Shown: in pieces, positions 39,940-48,677 of the stretch
Numbering within the stretch: the stretch's first letter is position 1
Layout: every line of letters starts with the position of its first letter
Assembly (NCBI GenBank): GCA_964421565.1
Contig: CAYQXJ010000006.1
Span: 124,001 to 188,000 of the forward strand
DNA length: 64,000 nucleotides
DNA from: CAYQXJ01 sp964421565
GTDB lineage: Bacteria > Planctomycetota > Brocadiia > SM23-32
Reading direction: 5' to 3'
Translations under genes and position numbers: made by a program
Notes under the pieces: generated by a model
Told to the model about the DNA's origin: nothing
Databases searched by the model: none
The model's input: the letters and a program-made list of their open reading frames with translations, nothing else

Positions 39940-41247
39940 CTACCCGCCGAATGTCGGCATCAGATGCTCTTCCTTCGCGCAGAGCTCGTCCGCCATGTCC
40001 CGTATCTCCTGCAGGGAGAGGGCAGCCGCGGTGAGCGGGTCGTACATGAGTGAATGCACCAGCTTCTCCCGGTCGCCCTCCAGGCAGGCGTCCACAGCCA
40101 GGCTGATGGAGCGGATCTGCATGCTGTTGAGGGCGGCGAGCTGGGCCGGCAGGTCGCCCACGTGGCAGGGGTGCAGGCCCGTGCCGTCCGCGTAGATGGG
40201 CACCTCCACCGAGACGCCCTGGGGCAGGTTCGTGATCAGCCCGTCGTTGGCCACCGTTCCGTTGAAGCGGAAGGAGCCCTGCGTCTCGATCGCGTTGATT
40301 ATGTAGGAGCCGTATTCGTGCCCCCGTTCCAGGCGGAACTCCTCCTTGTCCGCCGTTGTTCGCAGGCGGCCCATGTACTGCTCGCGGTCGGTGCTATAGA
40401 GCTTCTTTATGTAGCCGGTCTCGCCGTTCATGCCTTCGCCGGCGAAGCGTTCGAGCAGGTCCTCGCGCTTGCGGAACCAGGGGTTGTACTCGCTGTTATG
40501 GCCGCTGCTCTCTGTGACGTAGTAGCCGAGCTGGCGAAGCATCTCCACGCGCACCCGGTTGCGCGCGAACCATTCGTCGTTCTCGCGGGCGGCCTGCCGA
40601 ATGCGCTCGTAGACGTCGGCGCCGTTGTGCAGGTACTGCAGCACCCAGGCGGTGTGGTTGATGCCCGCCGTCCAGGAGGAGCACTGCTCCGGCTCCTCGC
40701 CGATGATGCGCGCCAGCTCGCGATGGGCGCCCTGCACGCTGTGGCAGAGCCCCACCAGTCGGATGTCGGTCGCCTTGCGAATCCCGTGGCAGAGCATGCT
40801 CATGGGGTTGGTGTAGTTGAGCATCAGGGCATGCGGGCAGAGCTCCTCCACGTCGCGCGCAATGTCCACCATCACGGGGATGGTGCGCATCGCGCGAAAG
40901 ATGCCGCCCGGGCCCATGGTGTCGGCGATGCACTGATCGACGCCGTACTTCAGGGGGATGTCGACCTCCCACTGGATCGGCTCGCGCCCGCCGACCAGTA
41001 TGCTCACGATCACGTAGTCGGCCCCTTCGAGCGCTTCGCGTCGGTCGGTCGTCACGCTGACCCTGGCGGCATGGCCGCCCTGGGCGATCATCTTCTTCGC
41101 GATGGTCTCCATGTATCCGAGGGGCTCGGGGTCGATGTCCATCAGGCGGAAGGTCGAATCCTGAAGGGCCGGGAAGCTGAGCGTATCGCGGATCATGGCC
41201 TGCGCGAAGACATGGCTTCCGGCACCGATGATGGCTATCTGAGGCAT
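39940..41247 (-). CDS. GH4 family NAD-dependent glycosidase (MelA-like)
   Basis: 435 residues from ATG 41247, with GGAGTGA upstream. GH4 enzymes cleave alpha- or beta-glycosides by an oxidation-elimination route using NAD+ and Mn2+. The NAD motif is IAIIGAGSHVFA; NYTNPMSMLCHGI follows; the metal ligands are Cys168 in GLCHSVQG and His198 in WTAGINHTAW, the pattern of alpha-galactosidase and alpha-glucuronidase types rather than the 6-phospho-beta-glucosidases. It is intracellular (no signal). The substrate is probably an alpha-galactoside or alpha-uronide; the neighbouring galK remnant at 51.8 kb is separate. Confidence 0.88.
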   Translation of the reverse strand: MPQIAIIGAGSHVFAQAMIRDTLSFPALQDSTFRLMDIDPEPLGYMETIAKKMIAQGGHAARVSVTTDRREALEGADYVIVSILVGGREPIQWEVDIPLKYGVDQCIADTMGPGGIFRAMRTIPVMVDIARDVEELCPHALMLNYTNPMSMLCHGIRKATDIRLVGLCHSVQGAHRELARIIGEEPEQCSSWTAGINHTAWVLQYLHNGADVYERIRQAARENDEWFARNRVRVEMLRQLGYYVTESSGHNSEYNPWFRKREDLLERFAGEGMNGETGYIKKLYSTDREQYMGRLRTTADKEEFRLERGHEYGSYIINAIETQGSFRFNGTVANDGLITNLPQGVSVEVPIYADGTGLHPCHVGDLPAQLAALNSMQIRSISLAVDACLEGDREKLVHSLMYDPLTAAALSLQEIRDMADELCAKEEHLMPTFGG

Positions 41248-41402
41248 GTGCGTCACTCCGTTTGGGTGTTGAGCTGGAGTTGAGGGGCGCGGGATGCAGC
41301 CCCGTAGGGGTAGCGGGCGGGGCATTGTAGCGACGGCGGCCGACGGGCGCAACGGCGCGCCCGCGCACCGCCGCTACGGCTGCGGCCGGCACGGTTCCCA
41401 GG

Positions 41403-41431
41403 TTGCGATGCCGGCGCCGTTTGTGTAGTAT
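41403..41431 (+). promoter_or_regulatory. Candidate promoter for the metX-metW-nth-hyp run
   Basis: TTGCGA (41403-41408, 4/6), a 17-bp spacer and TAGTAT (41426-41431, 4/6), 69 bp upstream of the metX ATG. It sits in the 253-bp divergent gap with the GH4 gene. I saw no SAM riboswitch in the gap. Confidence 0.4.
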
Positions 41432-41500
41432 GGATTCTCCGGGTGCACGCCTCCTCCGGCTGCGTTGCGTCCGCACACCCTGACCGATCCCGCTCGAGAC

Positions 41501-42664
41501 ATGTGTGAACAGCAAACCGTAGGCGTCGTGGAAACGCAGAGCTGGCGGTTCGCCGAACCGCCAGACCGCCTGGTGCTGCGCAGCGGCGTGGAGTTTGGGC
41601 CGATCGACGTGGCCTACGAGACCTACGGCGAACTGAACCCCCGCCGGGACAATGCCGTGCTGATATGCCACGCGCTCAGCGGCGACGCCCACGTGGCCGG
41701 CTACGGCAGCGCCGAGGAGGCGAAGCCGGGCTGGTGGGACGTTATGGTCGGCCCCGGCAAGGGCATTGACACCGACCGTTACTTCGTCATCTGTTCGAAC
41801 TGTCTCGGCGGTTGCAAGGGCACTACGGGCCCCTCCTCAGTCAACCCCGCCACGGGCGAGCCCTACGCGCTGGACTTCCCCATGGTGACCATCAGCGACA
41901 TGGTGAAGGTCCAGCACGCGCTGGTGACCGAGCGTCTGGGCCTGCAGAAGCTGCTCTGCGTGGTCGGCGGCTCGATGGGCGGCATGCAGGTGCTGCAGTG
42001 GGCCATCGACTATCCGGAGATGGTCGTATCCGCGATGCCGATCGCCACCACGAGCCGGCTCAGCGCCCAGAGTATCGCCTTCGACGAGGTGGGCCGGCAG
42101 GCGATCATCAGCGACCCGAACTGGAACGACGGGAACTACTACCGCGGCGAGCCGCCGCGTCGCGGCCTCGCCGTTGCGCGCATGGTCGGGCATATCACCT
42201 ACCTGAGCGACCGAAGCATGCGGGAGAAGTTCGGCCGCGGCCTGCAGGACAAAGAGGAGGTGGGCTACGACTTCGGCCCGCCGGACTTCCAGGTGGAAAG
42301 CTACCTGCGCTACCAGGGGGGCAAGTTTGTCCAGCGCTTCGACGCCAACTCTTACCTCTACATCACCAAGGCGATGGACTACTTCGACCTGCCGGCGGAT
42401 TACGGATCGCTGATCAGCGCCTTCCGCGAAGTGCAGAGCCGGTTCCTGGTCATCTCGTTCAGCGGCGACTGGCTGTTCCCCACCTACCAGTCGAAGGAGA
42501 TCGTGCGCGCCCTGCAGGCAAACGGCGCCGTGACCACGTTCTGCGAGCTGCAGTCCGAGTACGGCCACGACGCCTTTCTGTTGAAAGACGAGCAGTTGAG
42601 CGACATCATCCGCGGCTTCCTGCACCATACGCAACGGGCCGCACGAGCACCAGCCACGGACTGA
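41501..42664 (+). CDS. metX: Homoserine O-acetyltransferase (or succinyltransferase) MetX
   Basis: 387 residues from ATG 41501 (a TTG at 41465 is possible). It activates homoserine for methionine synthesis. The alpha/beta-hydrolase fold shows LICHALSGDAHVAG, CLGGCKGTTGPSS, the nucleophile Ser158 in VVGGSMGG, and C-terminal SFSGDWLFP (Asp) and SEYGHDAFLL (His). Acyl donor preference (acetyl versus succinyl) is not settled by these motifs. metW follows 23 bp downstream, the standard metXW pair. Confidence 0.93.
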   Translation: MCEQQTVGVVETQSWRFAEPPDRLVLRSGVEFGPIDVAYETYGELNPRRDNAVLICHALSGDAHVAGYGSAEEAKPGWWDVMVGPGKGIDTDRYFVICSNCLGGCKGTTGPSSVNPATGEPYALDFPMVTISDMVKVQHALVTERLGLQKLLCVVGGSMGGMQVLQWAIDYPEMVVSAMPIATTSRLSAQSIAFDEVGRQAIISDPNWNDGNYYRGEPPRRGLAVARMVGHITYLSDRSMREKFGRGLQDKEEVGYDFGPPDFQVESYLRYQGGKFVQRFDANSYLYITKAMDYFDLPADYGSLISAFREVQSRFLVISFSGDWLFPTYQSKEIVRALQANGAVTTFCELQSEYGHDAFLLKDEQLSDIIRGFLHHTQRAARAPATD

Positions 42665-42687
42665 ACGCACAGTGAGGAGCACGTCAG

Positions 42688-43290
42688 ATGCCCGTGCGGC
42701 TGGACTACCAGATGATCGAGCGCTACGTGGAGCCCGGCAGCCGGGTGCTCGACCTGGGGTGCGGCGACGGCACGCTGCTGGATGACCTGATCCGCCAGAA
42801 GGGCGTCGAAGGGCGGGGCATCGACGTCGACCTGGACGAGGTCCAACAGTGCATCGCCCGCGGCGTGCCGGTCTATCACGGCGACATGATGGAGGCGCTG
42901 GCGATGTTCGCCGACGATTCCTTCGACACCGTGATACTGAGCCAGACCCTGCAGCAGACGCGGGAGCCGGAGAAGGTCGTGCGCGAGATGATGCGCGTGG
43001 GGCGGCGCGGCATCATAAGCTTCCCCAACTTCGGACACTGGCGCGCGCGCCTGCAACTGCTGTTGAGGGGCCGGATGCCGATCACCAGGGTGCTGCCCTA
43101 CACGTGGTACAACACGCCGAACATTCGGGTGCTGACCATTAAGGACTTCATCGATTTCTGCCGGGAGGAGGGAATGCGCATCGTCGACAGGCATTACCTG
43201 ACGGCCGGCTACCGGCCGATTCCCGCGTTGCTGGGCAACTGGCGCGCGAGTCTGGCCATATTCATTGTCGAGCCCGACCGCCCGCACTGA
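42688..43290 (+). CDS. metW: MetW, methionine biosynthesis methyltransferase-like protein
   Basis: 200 residues. SRVLDLGCGDGTLLDDLIRQKGVEGRGID is the SAM-binding region, IARGVPVYHGDMMEAL, FDTVILSQTLQQTREPEKVVREMMRVG and RGIISFPNFGHWRARLQLLLRGRMP are MetW signatures. MetW works with MetX and is needed for its activity in several bacteria. GAGGAG precedes the ATG. It ends 11 bp before nth. Confidence 0.93.
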   Translation: MPVRLDYQMIERYVEPGSRVLDLGCGDGTLLDDLIRQKGVEGRGIDVDLDEVQQCIARGVPVYHGDMMEALAMFADDSFDTVILSQTLQQTREPEKVVREMMRVGRRGIISFPNFGHWRARLQLLLRGRMPITRVLPYTWYNTPNIRVLTIKDFIDFCREEGMRIVDRHYLTAGYRPIPALLGNWRASLAIFIVEPDRPH

Positions 43291-43301
43291 GGTGCCGAAA
43301 C

Positions 43302-43979
43302 ATGGCGAACAGACGCGGCAAGCAGAAGGCGAAGCTGCAGGAACTCAAAGAGCGCGCCGCCCGCATACTCGACCGGCTGGAGCAGGAGCACCCCGACGCG
43401 CGGATATACCTCGACTACAACGGCCCCTGGCAACTGCTGATCGCCACCATCCTCGCCGCCCAGTGCACGGATGAGAAGGTCAACCAGGTGACGCCCGAAC
43501 TGTTCGAGCGCTGGCCCACGCCGCAGGACCTGGCCGAGGCGGACCAGCAGCAGGTGCAGCAGATCATTCGCCCGACGGGCACCTTTCGGCGCAAGCAGCA
43601 GGCCATACAGCGCGTCTCGCGCATCCTGGTGGAGAAGTACGACGGCCAGGTGCCGAATGACCTGGACGCGCTGACCGACATCAAGGGGGTCGGGCGCAAA
43701 ACCGCTTCCATCGTGCTCGCCCAGGCATACGGCGCAAACGCCATCGGGGTGGACACTCACGTGGAGCGCGTCACGAAGCGGCTCGGCCTGGCATGGCATA
43801 AGACCGTGAACGCGGTGGAGAAGGATCTGCGGGCCGTCATAGCCGAGGAGCGACTCGGCCGGGCGACCGAACTGCTCACCACCCACGGACGCCGCGTCTG
43901 CACGGCCAGCAAGCCCGACCATGCGCACTGCTGCGTCAAGGACCTGTGCGACTACTATCTGGAGCAGGTGCAGGGCTGA
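43302..43979 (+). CDS. nth: Endonuclease III with an altered iron-sulfur cluster ligand
   Basis: 225 residues. A bifunctional DNA glycosylase/AP lyase for oxidised pyrimidines. The helix-hairpin-helix ADIKGVGRKTAS-like motif carries catalytic Lys133; catalytic Asp151 is in GVDTHVERV. The C-terminal cluster motif normally reads C-x6-C-x2-C-x5-C. Here it is Cys200, His207, Cys210 and Cys216, with an additional Cys211. The second ligand is therefore His, or Cys211 may substitute. The cluster may be retained with His ligation, altered or absent. Co-directional with metW and hypF. Confidence 0.9.
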   Translation: MANRRGKQKAKLQELKERAARILDRLEQEHPDARIYLDYNGPWQLLIATILAAQCTDEKVNQVTPELFERWPTPQDLAEADQQQVQQIIRPTGTFRRKQQAIQRVSRILVEKYDGQVPNDLDALTDIKGVGRKTASIVLAQAYGANAIGVDTHVERVTKRLGLAWHKTVNAVEKDLRAVIAEERLGRATELLTTHGRRVCTASKPDHAHCCVKDLCDYYLEQVQG

Positions 43980-44000
43980 CGTCACCGCCCGGAGGATGCC

Positions 44001-46304
44001 ATGGCCCCTACGCCGAAGCGCTATCGCATCACCGCGCGCGGGCGCGTGCAGGGCGTCGGGTTCCGGCCGACCTTCTACCGCGAGATGATCCGGCGCGGCC
44101 TGGCGGGCAGCATCCGCAACACGCCGCAGGGCGTGGTGCTCGAAGTCGAGGGTGCCCCGCAGGCCGTGCAGGCCGTTGCCCGTGACTTCCGCCGAATGGC
44201 GCCGCAGCGCGCCCGGGTCGATGAGCTGAACGTCGAAGAACTCGAGCCCACGGGCGAGAGCGGATTCAGCATCGTGCGCAGCTCCGAGGCGGGCCGCAGC
44301 CTGCTGCCCATCCCCCCCGACCTGGCGACCTGTTCGCAATGCCGCTGCGAGCTATACTCCCGCGCGGATCGACGGGCCGGCTACCCCTTCAACACGTGCA
44401 CCACCTGTGGGCCGCGGTTCAGTATCGCGCGGGCCGTGCCGTTCGACCGCGAGACGAACACCATGGCCGAGTTCCCGCCCTGCGAGGAGTGCGCGCGTGA
44501 GTATGCCAGCCCCGCCGACCGCCGCCTCCACGCCCAGACTATATCCTGCCCCGCCTGCGGTCCTTCGCTGAGCTTCCTCTCGCCCCGGGGCCGGGAACTG
44601 GACGGACCTCTGCAGCGGGCGCGACGGATGCTGCGGGACGGCAAGGTTCTGGCCGTCAAGGGGGTGGGCGGCTTTCACCTGGCGTGCGACGCCACGCGGG
44701 AGGACGTCATTAACCGACTGAGGAGGGCGAAGGCTCGTCCCGCGAAGCCCTTCGCCATCATGGTTGCCGGCGTCGAAGCGGCGCGAGAGGTCTGCTGCGT
44801 CTCGGGGTCCGAAGAGGCCATGCTCCGCTCGCCGGCCTCGCCCATCGTGTTGCTCACCCGCAGGGCTTGCTGTCCGGCGGCACGAGCCGTGGCGCCGGGG
44901 CTTTCGGAGCTGGGCGTCATGCTGGCGTACACCCCGCTGCACATGATGCTGTTTGCGCCGCCCGGTGCGGAGCCGGACACGTCCTTTCCGTTGGCGCTCG
45001 TGATGACGAGCTGCAACCGCGCCGACGAACCCATAGCGCTGACGCCGCAGCACGTGCTGGAGCAGATGGGCGACATAGTCGACGGCGTCCTGACGCACAA
45101 CCGGCGGATCGCCAACCGGTGCGATGATTCGGTCGTCGCGCCGTTTCGCGGAAGGCCGCTGCTGGTGCGGCGCTCTCGCGGTTACGTGCCGGAGCCCGTG
45201 CTGATCGCACACGAGCCTCCGCCGCTGCTCGCCACCGGCGGTATGAACAAGGTTGTTTTCGCGCTCAGCAGCGGACGGCGCGTCTTCCTCTCGCAGCATA
45301 TCGGCGACGTGAGCGACGCCGACAGCGCGGCATTCTTCGCCGAGGCGCTGCGAGAGTTCGGCCGATTGCTGCGATTGGAGCCCCAAGTCGTGGTTTGCGA
45401 CCTGCATCCCGACTACCCCACCACCGCCTTCGCGCGCGAGCTGGCGGCGAAGCGGGCCCTGCCCTTGATGCAGGTGCAGCACCACTACGCCCACATCGCC
45501 GGGGTCATGGCGGAGCACGGCGAGCCCGGCCCCGTGATCGGCGTCAGTTGGGACGGCAGCGGCTACGGCGAGGACGGCGCCGTCTGGGGCGGAGAGTTCC
45601 TGCTCTGCACGGCGACCGGATACGAGAGGCGCTGCCACCTCGGCTATGTGCCGCTGCCCGGCGGCGAACAGGCGATACGGCATCCGGCGCGGGTCGCGCT
45701 TTCCCACCTGGCTCGCTGGCTCGGCCCGGACGAAGCACTGCGCCGCATGTCGCCCATCATGGGTGACGAGCAGGCGGAACTCGCGCTCCGGGTGCGCGAG
45801 CGCGAACGGTTCAGCCCCCGCACGTCGAGCGCCGGCCGCCTCTTTGACGCCGTCAGCGCGTTGCTCGGGGTCTGCCGAGAGGCAACCTACGAGGGGCAGC
45901 CGGCCATCGAGTTGGAGGCGGCCTGCGTGCCCGGTCGGGCGGACGTCTATCAGTTCGGTTATGATGAAGGTGAGGTGCTGCTGCAAGGCGTGTTTCGTGG
46001 CGTCTGCGAGGACATAGACGCCGGCCGGGCGGTCGGCGCCATCTCGGCCCGTTTCCACGCGACGATGGCGCGGATCATCGTGGAAACATGCCGCCGTCTG
46101 CGCCGGCAGACGCAGATCGATGCCGTCGCCTGCGCCGGTGGCGTGATGCAGAACCGCACGCTGCTGCGGATGGCGGTGGACGGGCTGGAGGCGGACGGGT
46201 TCCGCGTGCTGCTGCCCCGCGATGTGCCGCCGAACGACGCCGGCACCTCCTTCGGTCAGGCCGCGTGGGCGGCCGCCGTCCTTTGCACGCAGGGAGGATC
46301 GTAG
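44001..46304 (+). CDS. hypF: Carbamoyltransferase HypF
   Basis: 767 residues. It makes the thiocarboxamide that becomes the cyanide ligands of [NiFe]-hydrogenase. Domains in order: acylphosphatase-like (GRVQGVGFRPTFYREM, 1-90), zinc fingers (CSQCRCELYSRADRRAG, CTTCGP, CEECAREY, CPACGP), YrdC-like (VKGVGGFHLACDAT, LVMTSCNRADEP), and Kae1-like carbamoyltransferase (VCDLHPDYPTTAFA, QHHYAHIAGVMAEHG, VSWDGSGYGEDG, GGVMQNRTLL). GGAGGATGCC precedes the ATG. First of hypFCDE; hypA, hypB and the hydrogenase itself are not in the window. Confidence 0.96.
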   Translation: MAPTPKRYRITARGRVQGVGFRPTFYREMIRRGLAGSIRNTPQGVVLEVEGAPQAVQAVARDFRRMAPQRARVDELNVEELEPTGESGFSIVRSSEAGRSLLPIPPDLATCSQCRCELYSRADRRAGYPFNTCTTCGPRFSIARAVPFDRETNTMAEFPPCEECAREYASPADRRLHAQTISCPACGPSLSFLSPRGRELDGPLQRARRMLRDGKVLAVKGVGGFHLACDATREDVINRLRRAKARPAKPFAIMVAGVEAAREVCCVSGSEEAMLRSPASPIVLLTRRACCPAARAVAPGLSELGVMLAYTPLHMMLFAPPGAEPDTSFPLALVMTSCNRADEPIALTPQHVLEQMGDIVDGVLTHNRRIANRCDDSVVAPFRGRPLLVRRSRGYVPEPVLIAHEPPPLLATGGMNKVVFALSSGRRVFLSQHIGDVSDADSAAFFAEALREFGRLLRLEPQVVVCDLHPDYPTTAFARELAAKRALPLMQVQHHYAHIAGVMAEHGEPGPVIGVSWDGSGYGEDGAVWGGEFLLCTATGYERRCHLGYVPLPGGEQAIRHPARVALSHLARWLGPDEALRRMSPIMGDEQAELALRVRERERFSPRTSSAGRLFDAVSALLGVCREATYEGQPAIELEAACVPGRADVYQFGYDEGEVLLQGVFRGVCEDIDAGRAVGAISARFHATMARIIVETCRRLRRQTQIDAVACAGGVMQNRTLLRMAVDGLEADGFRVLLPRDVPPNDAGTSFGQAAWAAAVLCTQGGS

Positions 46305-46305
46305 G

Positions 46306-46545
46306 GTGTGCTGGGCGATCCCCGTTCAAATAACGGCGATTGACGGCCCGGTCGGCACGGTCGAGTTGTCGGGCACGCGGCGCGAAGTGGGCCTGCAGCT
46401 TATCGAGGAGCCGCGCGTGGGCGACTATGTGCTGGTACACGCCGGGTTTGCCATACAGAAGATCGACGAGCAGGAGGCGCAGGAGACGCTGAAGCTGTTC
46501 GACGAGATGTTTGCGCAGGAGCCGGAGGGTGATGAGGTTCGTTGA
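46306..46545 (+). CDS. hypC: Hydrogenase maturation chaperone HypC
   Basis: 79 residues beginning MCWAIPVQI from GTG 46306, supported by GGAGGA (46292-46297). The N-terminal Met-Cys (Cys2 exposed after Met removal) is the conserved iron/hydrogenase-binding Cys of HypC. The small OB-like body includes GDYVLVHAGFAIQKIDEQEA. It shuttles the Fe(CN)2CO unit with HypD. It starts 1 bp after hypF and overlaps hypD by 14 bp. Confidence 0.95.
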   Translation: MCWAIPVQITAIDGPVGTVELSGTRREVGLQLIEEPRVGDYVLVHAGFAIQKIDEQEAQETLKLFDEMFAQEPEGDEVR

Positions 46546-47626
46546 CGAGTTCCGCGACCCGCAGGCGGCGAAGGGGCTCGCCGCCCGGATTACCCGGGCC
46601 CTGGAGCGCTGCGGGCGCACGCTGCGCTTTATGGAGGTCTGCGGCGGCCACACCATGGCCATACACCGCTTCGGCATACCCGGGCTGCTGCCGGATGGTG
46701 TGGAACTGCTCAGCGGACCGGGCTGCCCGGTGTGCGTGACGCCGACGACGTTCGTCGATCGTGCCATCGAGCTGGGACGGGATGAGGCCACGACGCTCGC
46801 CACCTTCGGCGACCTTTACCGCGTGCCGGGTGCCGCCGGCAGCCTGGAGGACGCAGTCGCCGAGGGACTCGACGTGCGGATCGTCTACTCCCCTCGCGAT
46901 GCCCTGCGGCTGGCTCGGCGGCATTCGGAGCGGAGGGTGGTCTTCCTCGCAGTCGGTTTTGAGACGACGGCCCCGACCGTGGCGGCGACCGTTCTGGAAG
47001 CGCACGGCGAGGGCGTGGCCAACTTCGCTGTAATGTCGGGGCACAAGACTATGCCCGGCGCGCTGCGTGCCCTGGTCGAGGCGCCGGAGGTGGCCATCGA
47101 CGGCTTTCTGCTGCCCGGCCACGTTACGACCATCATCGGCACGGCGCCTTACCGTTTCCTGCCGCAGGAGTTCGGCGCAGCCTGCTGCGTGACCGGCTTC
47201 GAGCCGACCGACATCCTGATGGGCATCATGTCCCTGGTGCGGCAGGTCGCCACCGGCCCCCTGAAGGTGGACAATCAGTACCCCCGTGCCGTGCGCCCTG
47301 AGGGGAACCCCGCCGCGCGGGCGGCGGTGGAGCGTGTCTTCGAGCCGGCGGACGCTCAGTGGCGGGGAGTCGGCATGATTGCCGGCAGCGGTCTGGAAGT
47401 CAGGCGGGAATGGGCCGGGTTCCGTGTGGAGGGGCCTGACCCGTCGGTTCCATCCGCCGAGTTCGGCGCGTGCCGATGCGCGGAGGTCCTGCGCGGTGTC
47501 ATCCATCCACCACAGTGCCCCCTGTTCGGCAACGCGTGCGTGCCCGACTCGCCGCTCGGGCCGTGCATGGTCAGCAGCGAGGGTTCCTGTGCGGCGTTCT
47601 ATAAGTACGGCAGTGTCAAACGATGA
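46532..47626 (+). CDS. hypD: Hydrogenase maturation protein HypD
   Basis: 364 residues from ATG 46532, with GGAGG just upstream. It assembles the Fe(CN)2CO moiety using a 4Fe-4S cluster and redox cysteines. FMEVCGGHTMAIHRFGI, LLSGPGCPVCVTPTTF, AVGFETTAPTVA and LPGHVTTIIG are present, and the C-terminal cluster region reads CPLFGNACVPDSPLGPCMVSSEGSC in part. Length is normal. Tightly coupled to hypC and to hypE (4-bp overlap). Confidence 0.96.
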   Translation: MRFVDEFRDPQAAKGLAARITRALERCGRTLRFMEVCGGHTMAIHRFGIPGLLPDGVELLSGPGCPVCVTPTTFVDRAIELGRDEATTLATFGDLYRVPGAAGSLEDAVAEGLDVRIVYSPRDALRLARRHSERRVVFLAVGFETTAPTVAATVLEAHGEGVANFAVMSGHKTMPGALRALVEAPEVAIDGFLLPGHVTTIIGTAPYRFLPQEFGAACCVTGFEPTDILMGIMSLVRQVATGPLKVDNQYPRAVRPEGNPAARAAVERVFEPADAQWRGVGMIAGSGLEVRREWAGFRVEGPDPSVPSAEFGACRCAEVLRGVIHPPQCPLFGNACVPDSPLGPCMVSSEGSCAAFYKYGSVKR

Positions 47627-48633
47627 CTGAGGAGCACGTAAAGCTCGGGCACGGCAGTGGCGGGGTGCTGAGCCGGCGTCTGATCGAGCAGACGCTGCTG
47701 CGCTACTTCGACTCGCCGCGCCTTGCATCGTTGCCGGACAGCGCCCACCTGGAACTGGGGGGCGCCCGCGTGGCGTTCACCACGGACAGTTACGTAGTCG
47801 ACCCCATATTCTTCCCGGGCGGGGATATCGGCAAGCTCGCCGTCTGCGGCACGGTCAACGACCTGGCCGTCACGGGAGCCATGCCCCGGTTCATCTCGTG
47901 CAGCCTGATCCTGGAGGAAGGGCTGCCGATGGCGCAGTTGACGGCGATCCTTCAGTCCATGAAGCGGGCCGCGACGGCGGCGGGGGTGGAGGTGGTTACC
48001 GGCGACACCAAGGTGGTGCCCCGGGGCGGCGCGGACAAGGTGTTCATCAACACGGCCGGGCTCGGCGTGGTGCCTGTGGACGGCGCGCGGCCGGTTGGAC
48101 AGCTACAGGCCGGTGACGCTATTATAGTCAGCGGCCCCGTGGGTGACCACGGCGCCGCCGTGCTGTCGCGGCGGGAAGGGCTGAACCTGGACAGCGCGCT
48201 GGTGAGTGACTGTGCCCCTTTGACGGATGCCGCCCAGGCCGTGCTGCGGGCCGCCCGGCGGGTCGGCTTCATGCGTGACCTGACGCGCGGCGGGCTGGCG
48301 ACGGTGATGAACGAGGCGACCGAGCGGGGCCGGCCTGGCGCGTTGCTGCGAGAGAGCGAAGTGCCCGTTCGTGACGGCGTGAGGGCCATCTGCGAGCTGC
48401 TGGGACTCGATCCGCTCTACCTGGCCTGCGAGGGACGACTGGCGGCGGTCGTCGACGCCGAGTCGGCCGACGCGGTAATCGGCGCGCTGCGGCAAGTGCC
48501 CGGGGCGGACGGCAGTTGCATGGTTGGCCGGATGACGAGCGACTACCCTGGTGAAGTGGCGATGGAGACAGCCCTCGGTACCCGCCGATTGCTGCAGATG
48601 CTGAGCGGCGAGCAACTGCCCCGTATCTGCTGA
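47623..48633 (+). CDS. hypE: Hydrogenase maturation protein HypE
   Basis: 336 residues. An ATP-dependent dehydratase that turns the C-terminal Cys thiocarboxamide into thiocyanate for HypC/HypD. LGHGSGGVLSRRLI, FTTDSYVVDPIFFPGGDIGKLAV and GTVNDLAVTGA are the purM-like ATP-binding motifs; GDTKVVPRGGADKVFINTAGLG and GPVGDHGAAVLS follow. The chain ends LPRIC, the essential terminal Cys. The ATG overlaps the hypD stop by 4 bp. Confidence 0.96.
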   Translation: MTEEHVKLGHGSGGVLSRRLIEQTLLRYFDSPRLASLPDSAHLELGGARVAFTTDSYVVDPIFFPGGDIGKLAVCGTVNDLAVTGAMPRFISCSLILEEGLPMAQLTAILQSMKRAATAAGVEVVTGDTKVVPRGGADKVFINTAGLGVVPVDGARPVGQLQAGDAIIVSGPVGDHGAAVLSRREGLNLDSALVSDCAPLTDAAQAVLRAARRVGFMRDLTRGGLATVMNEATERGRPGALLRESEVPVRDGVRAICELLGLDPLYLACEGRLAAVVDAESADAVIGALRQVPGADGSCMVGRMTSDYPGEVAMETALGTRRLLQMLSGEQLPRIC

Positions 48634-48677
48634 GAGGTGGCTCATCGAGGCGAGGCAACGCAGAACGGAGCGAGAAC

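Noticed and set aside
41248..41500. SAM riboswitch before metX
   Set aside because: I could find no SAM-riboswitch pattern in the gap.
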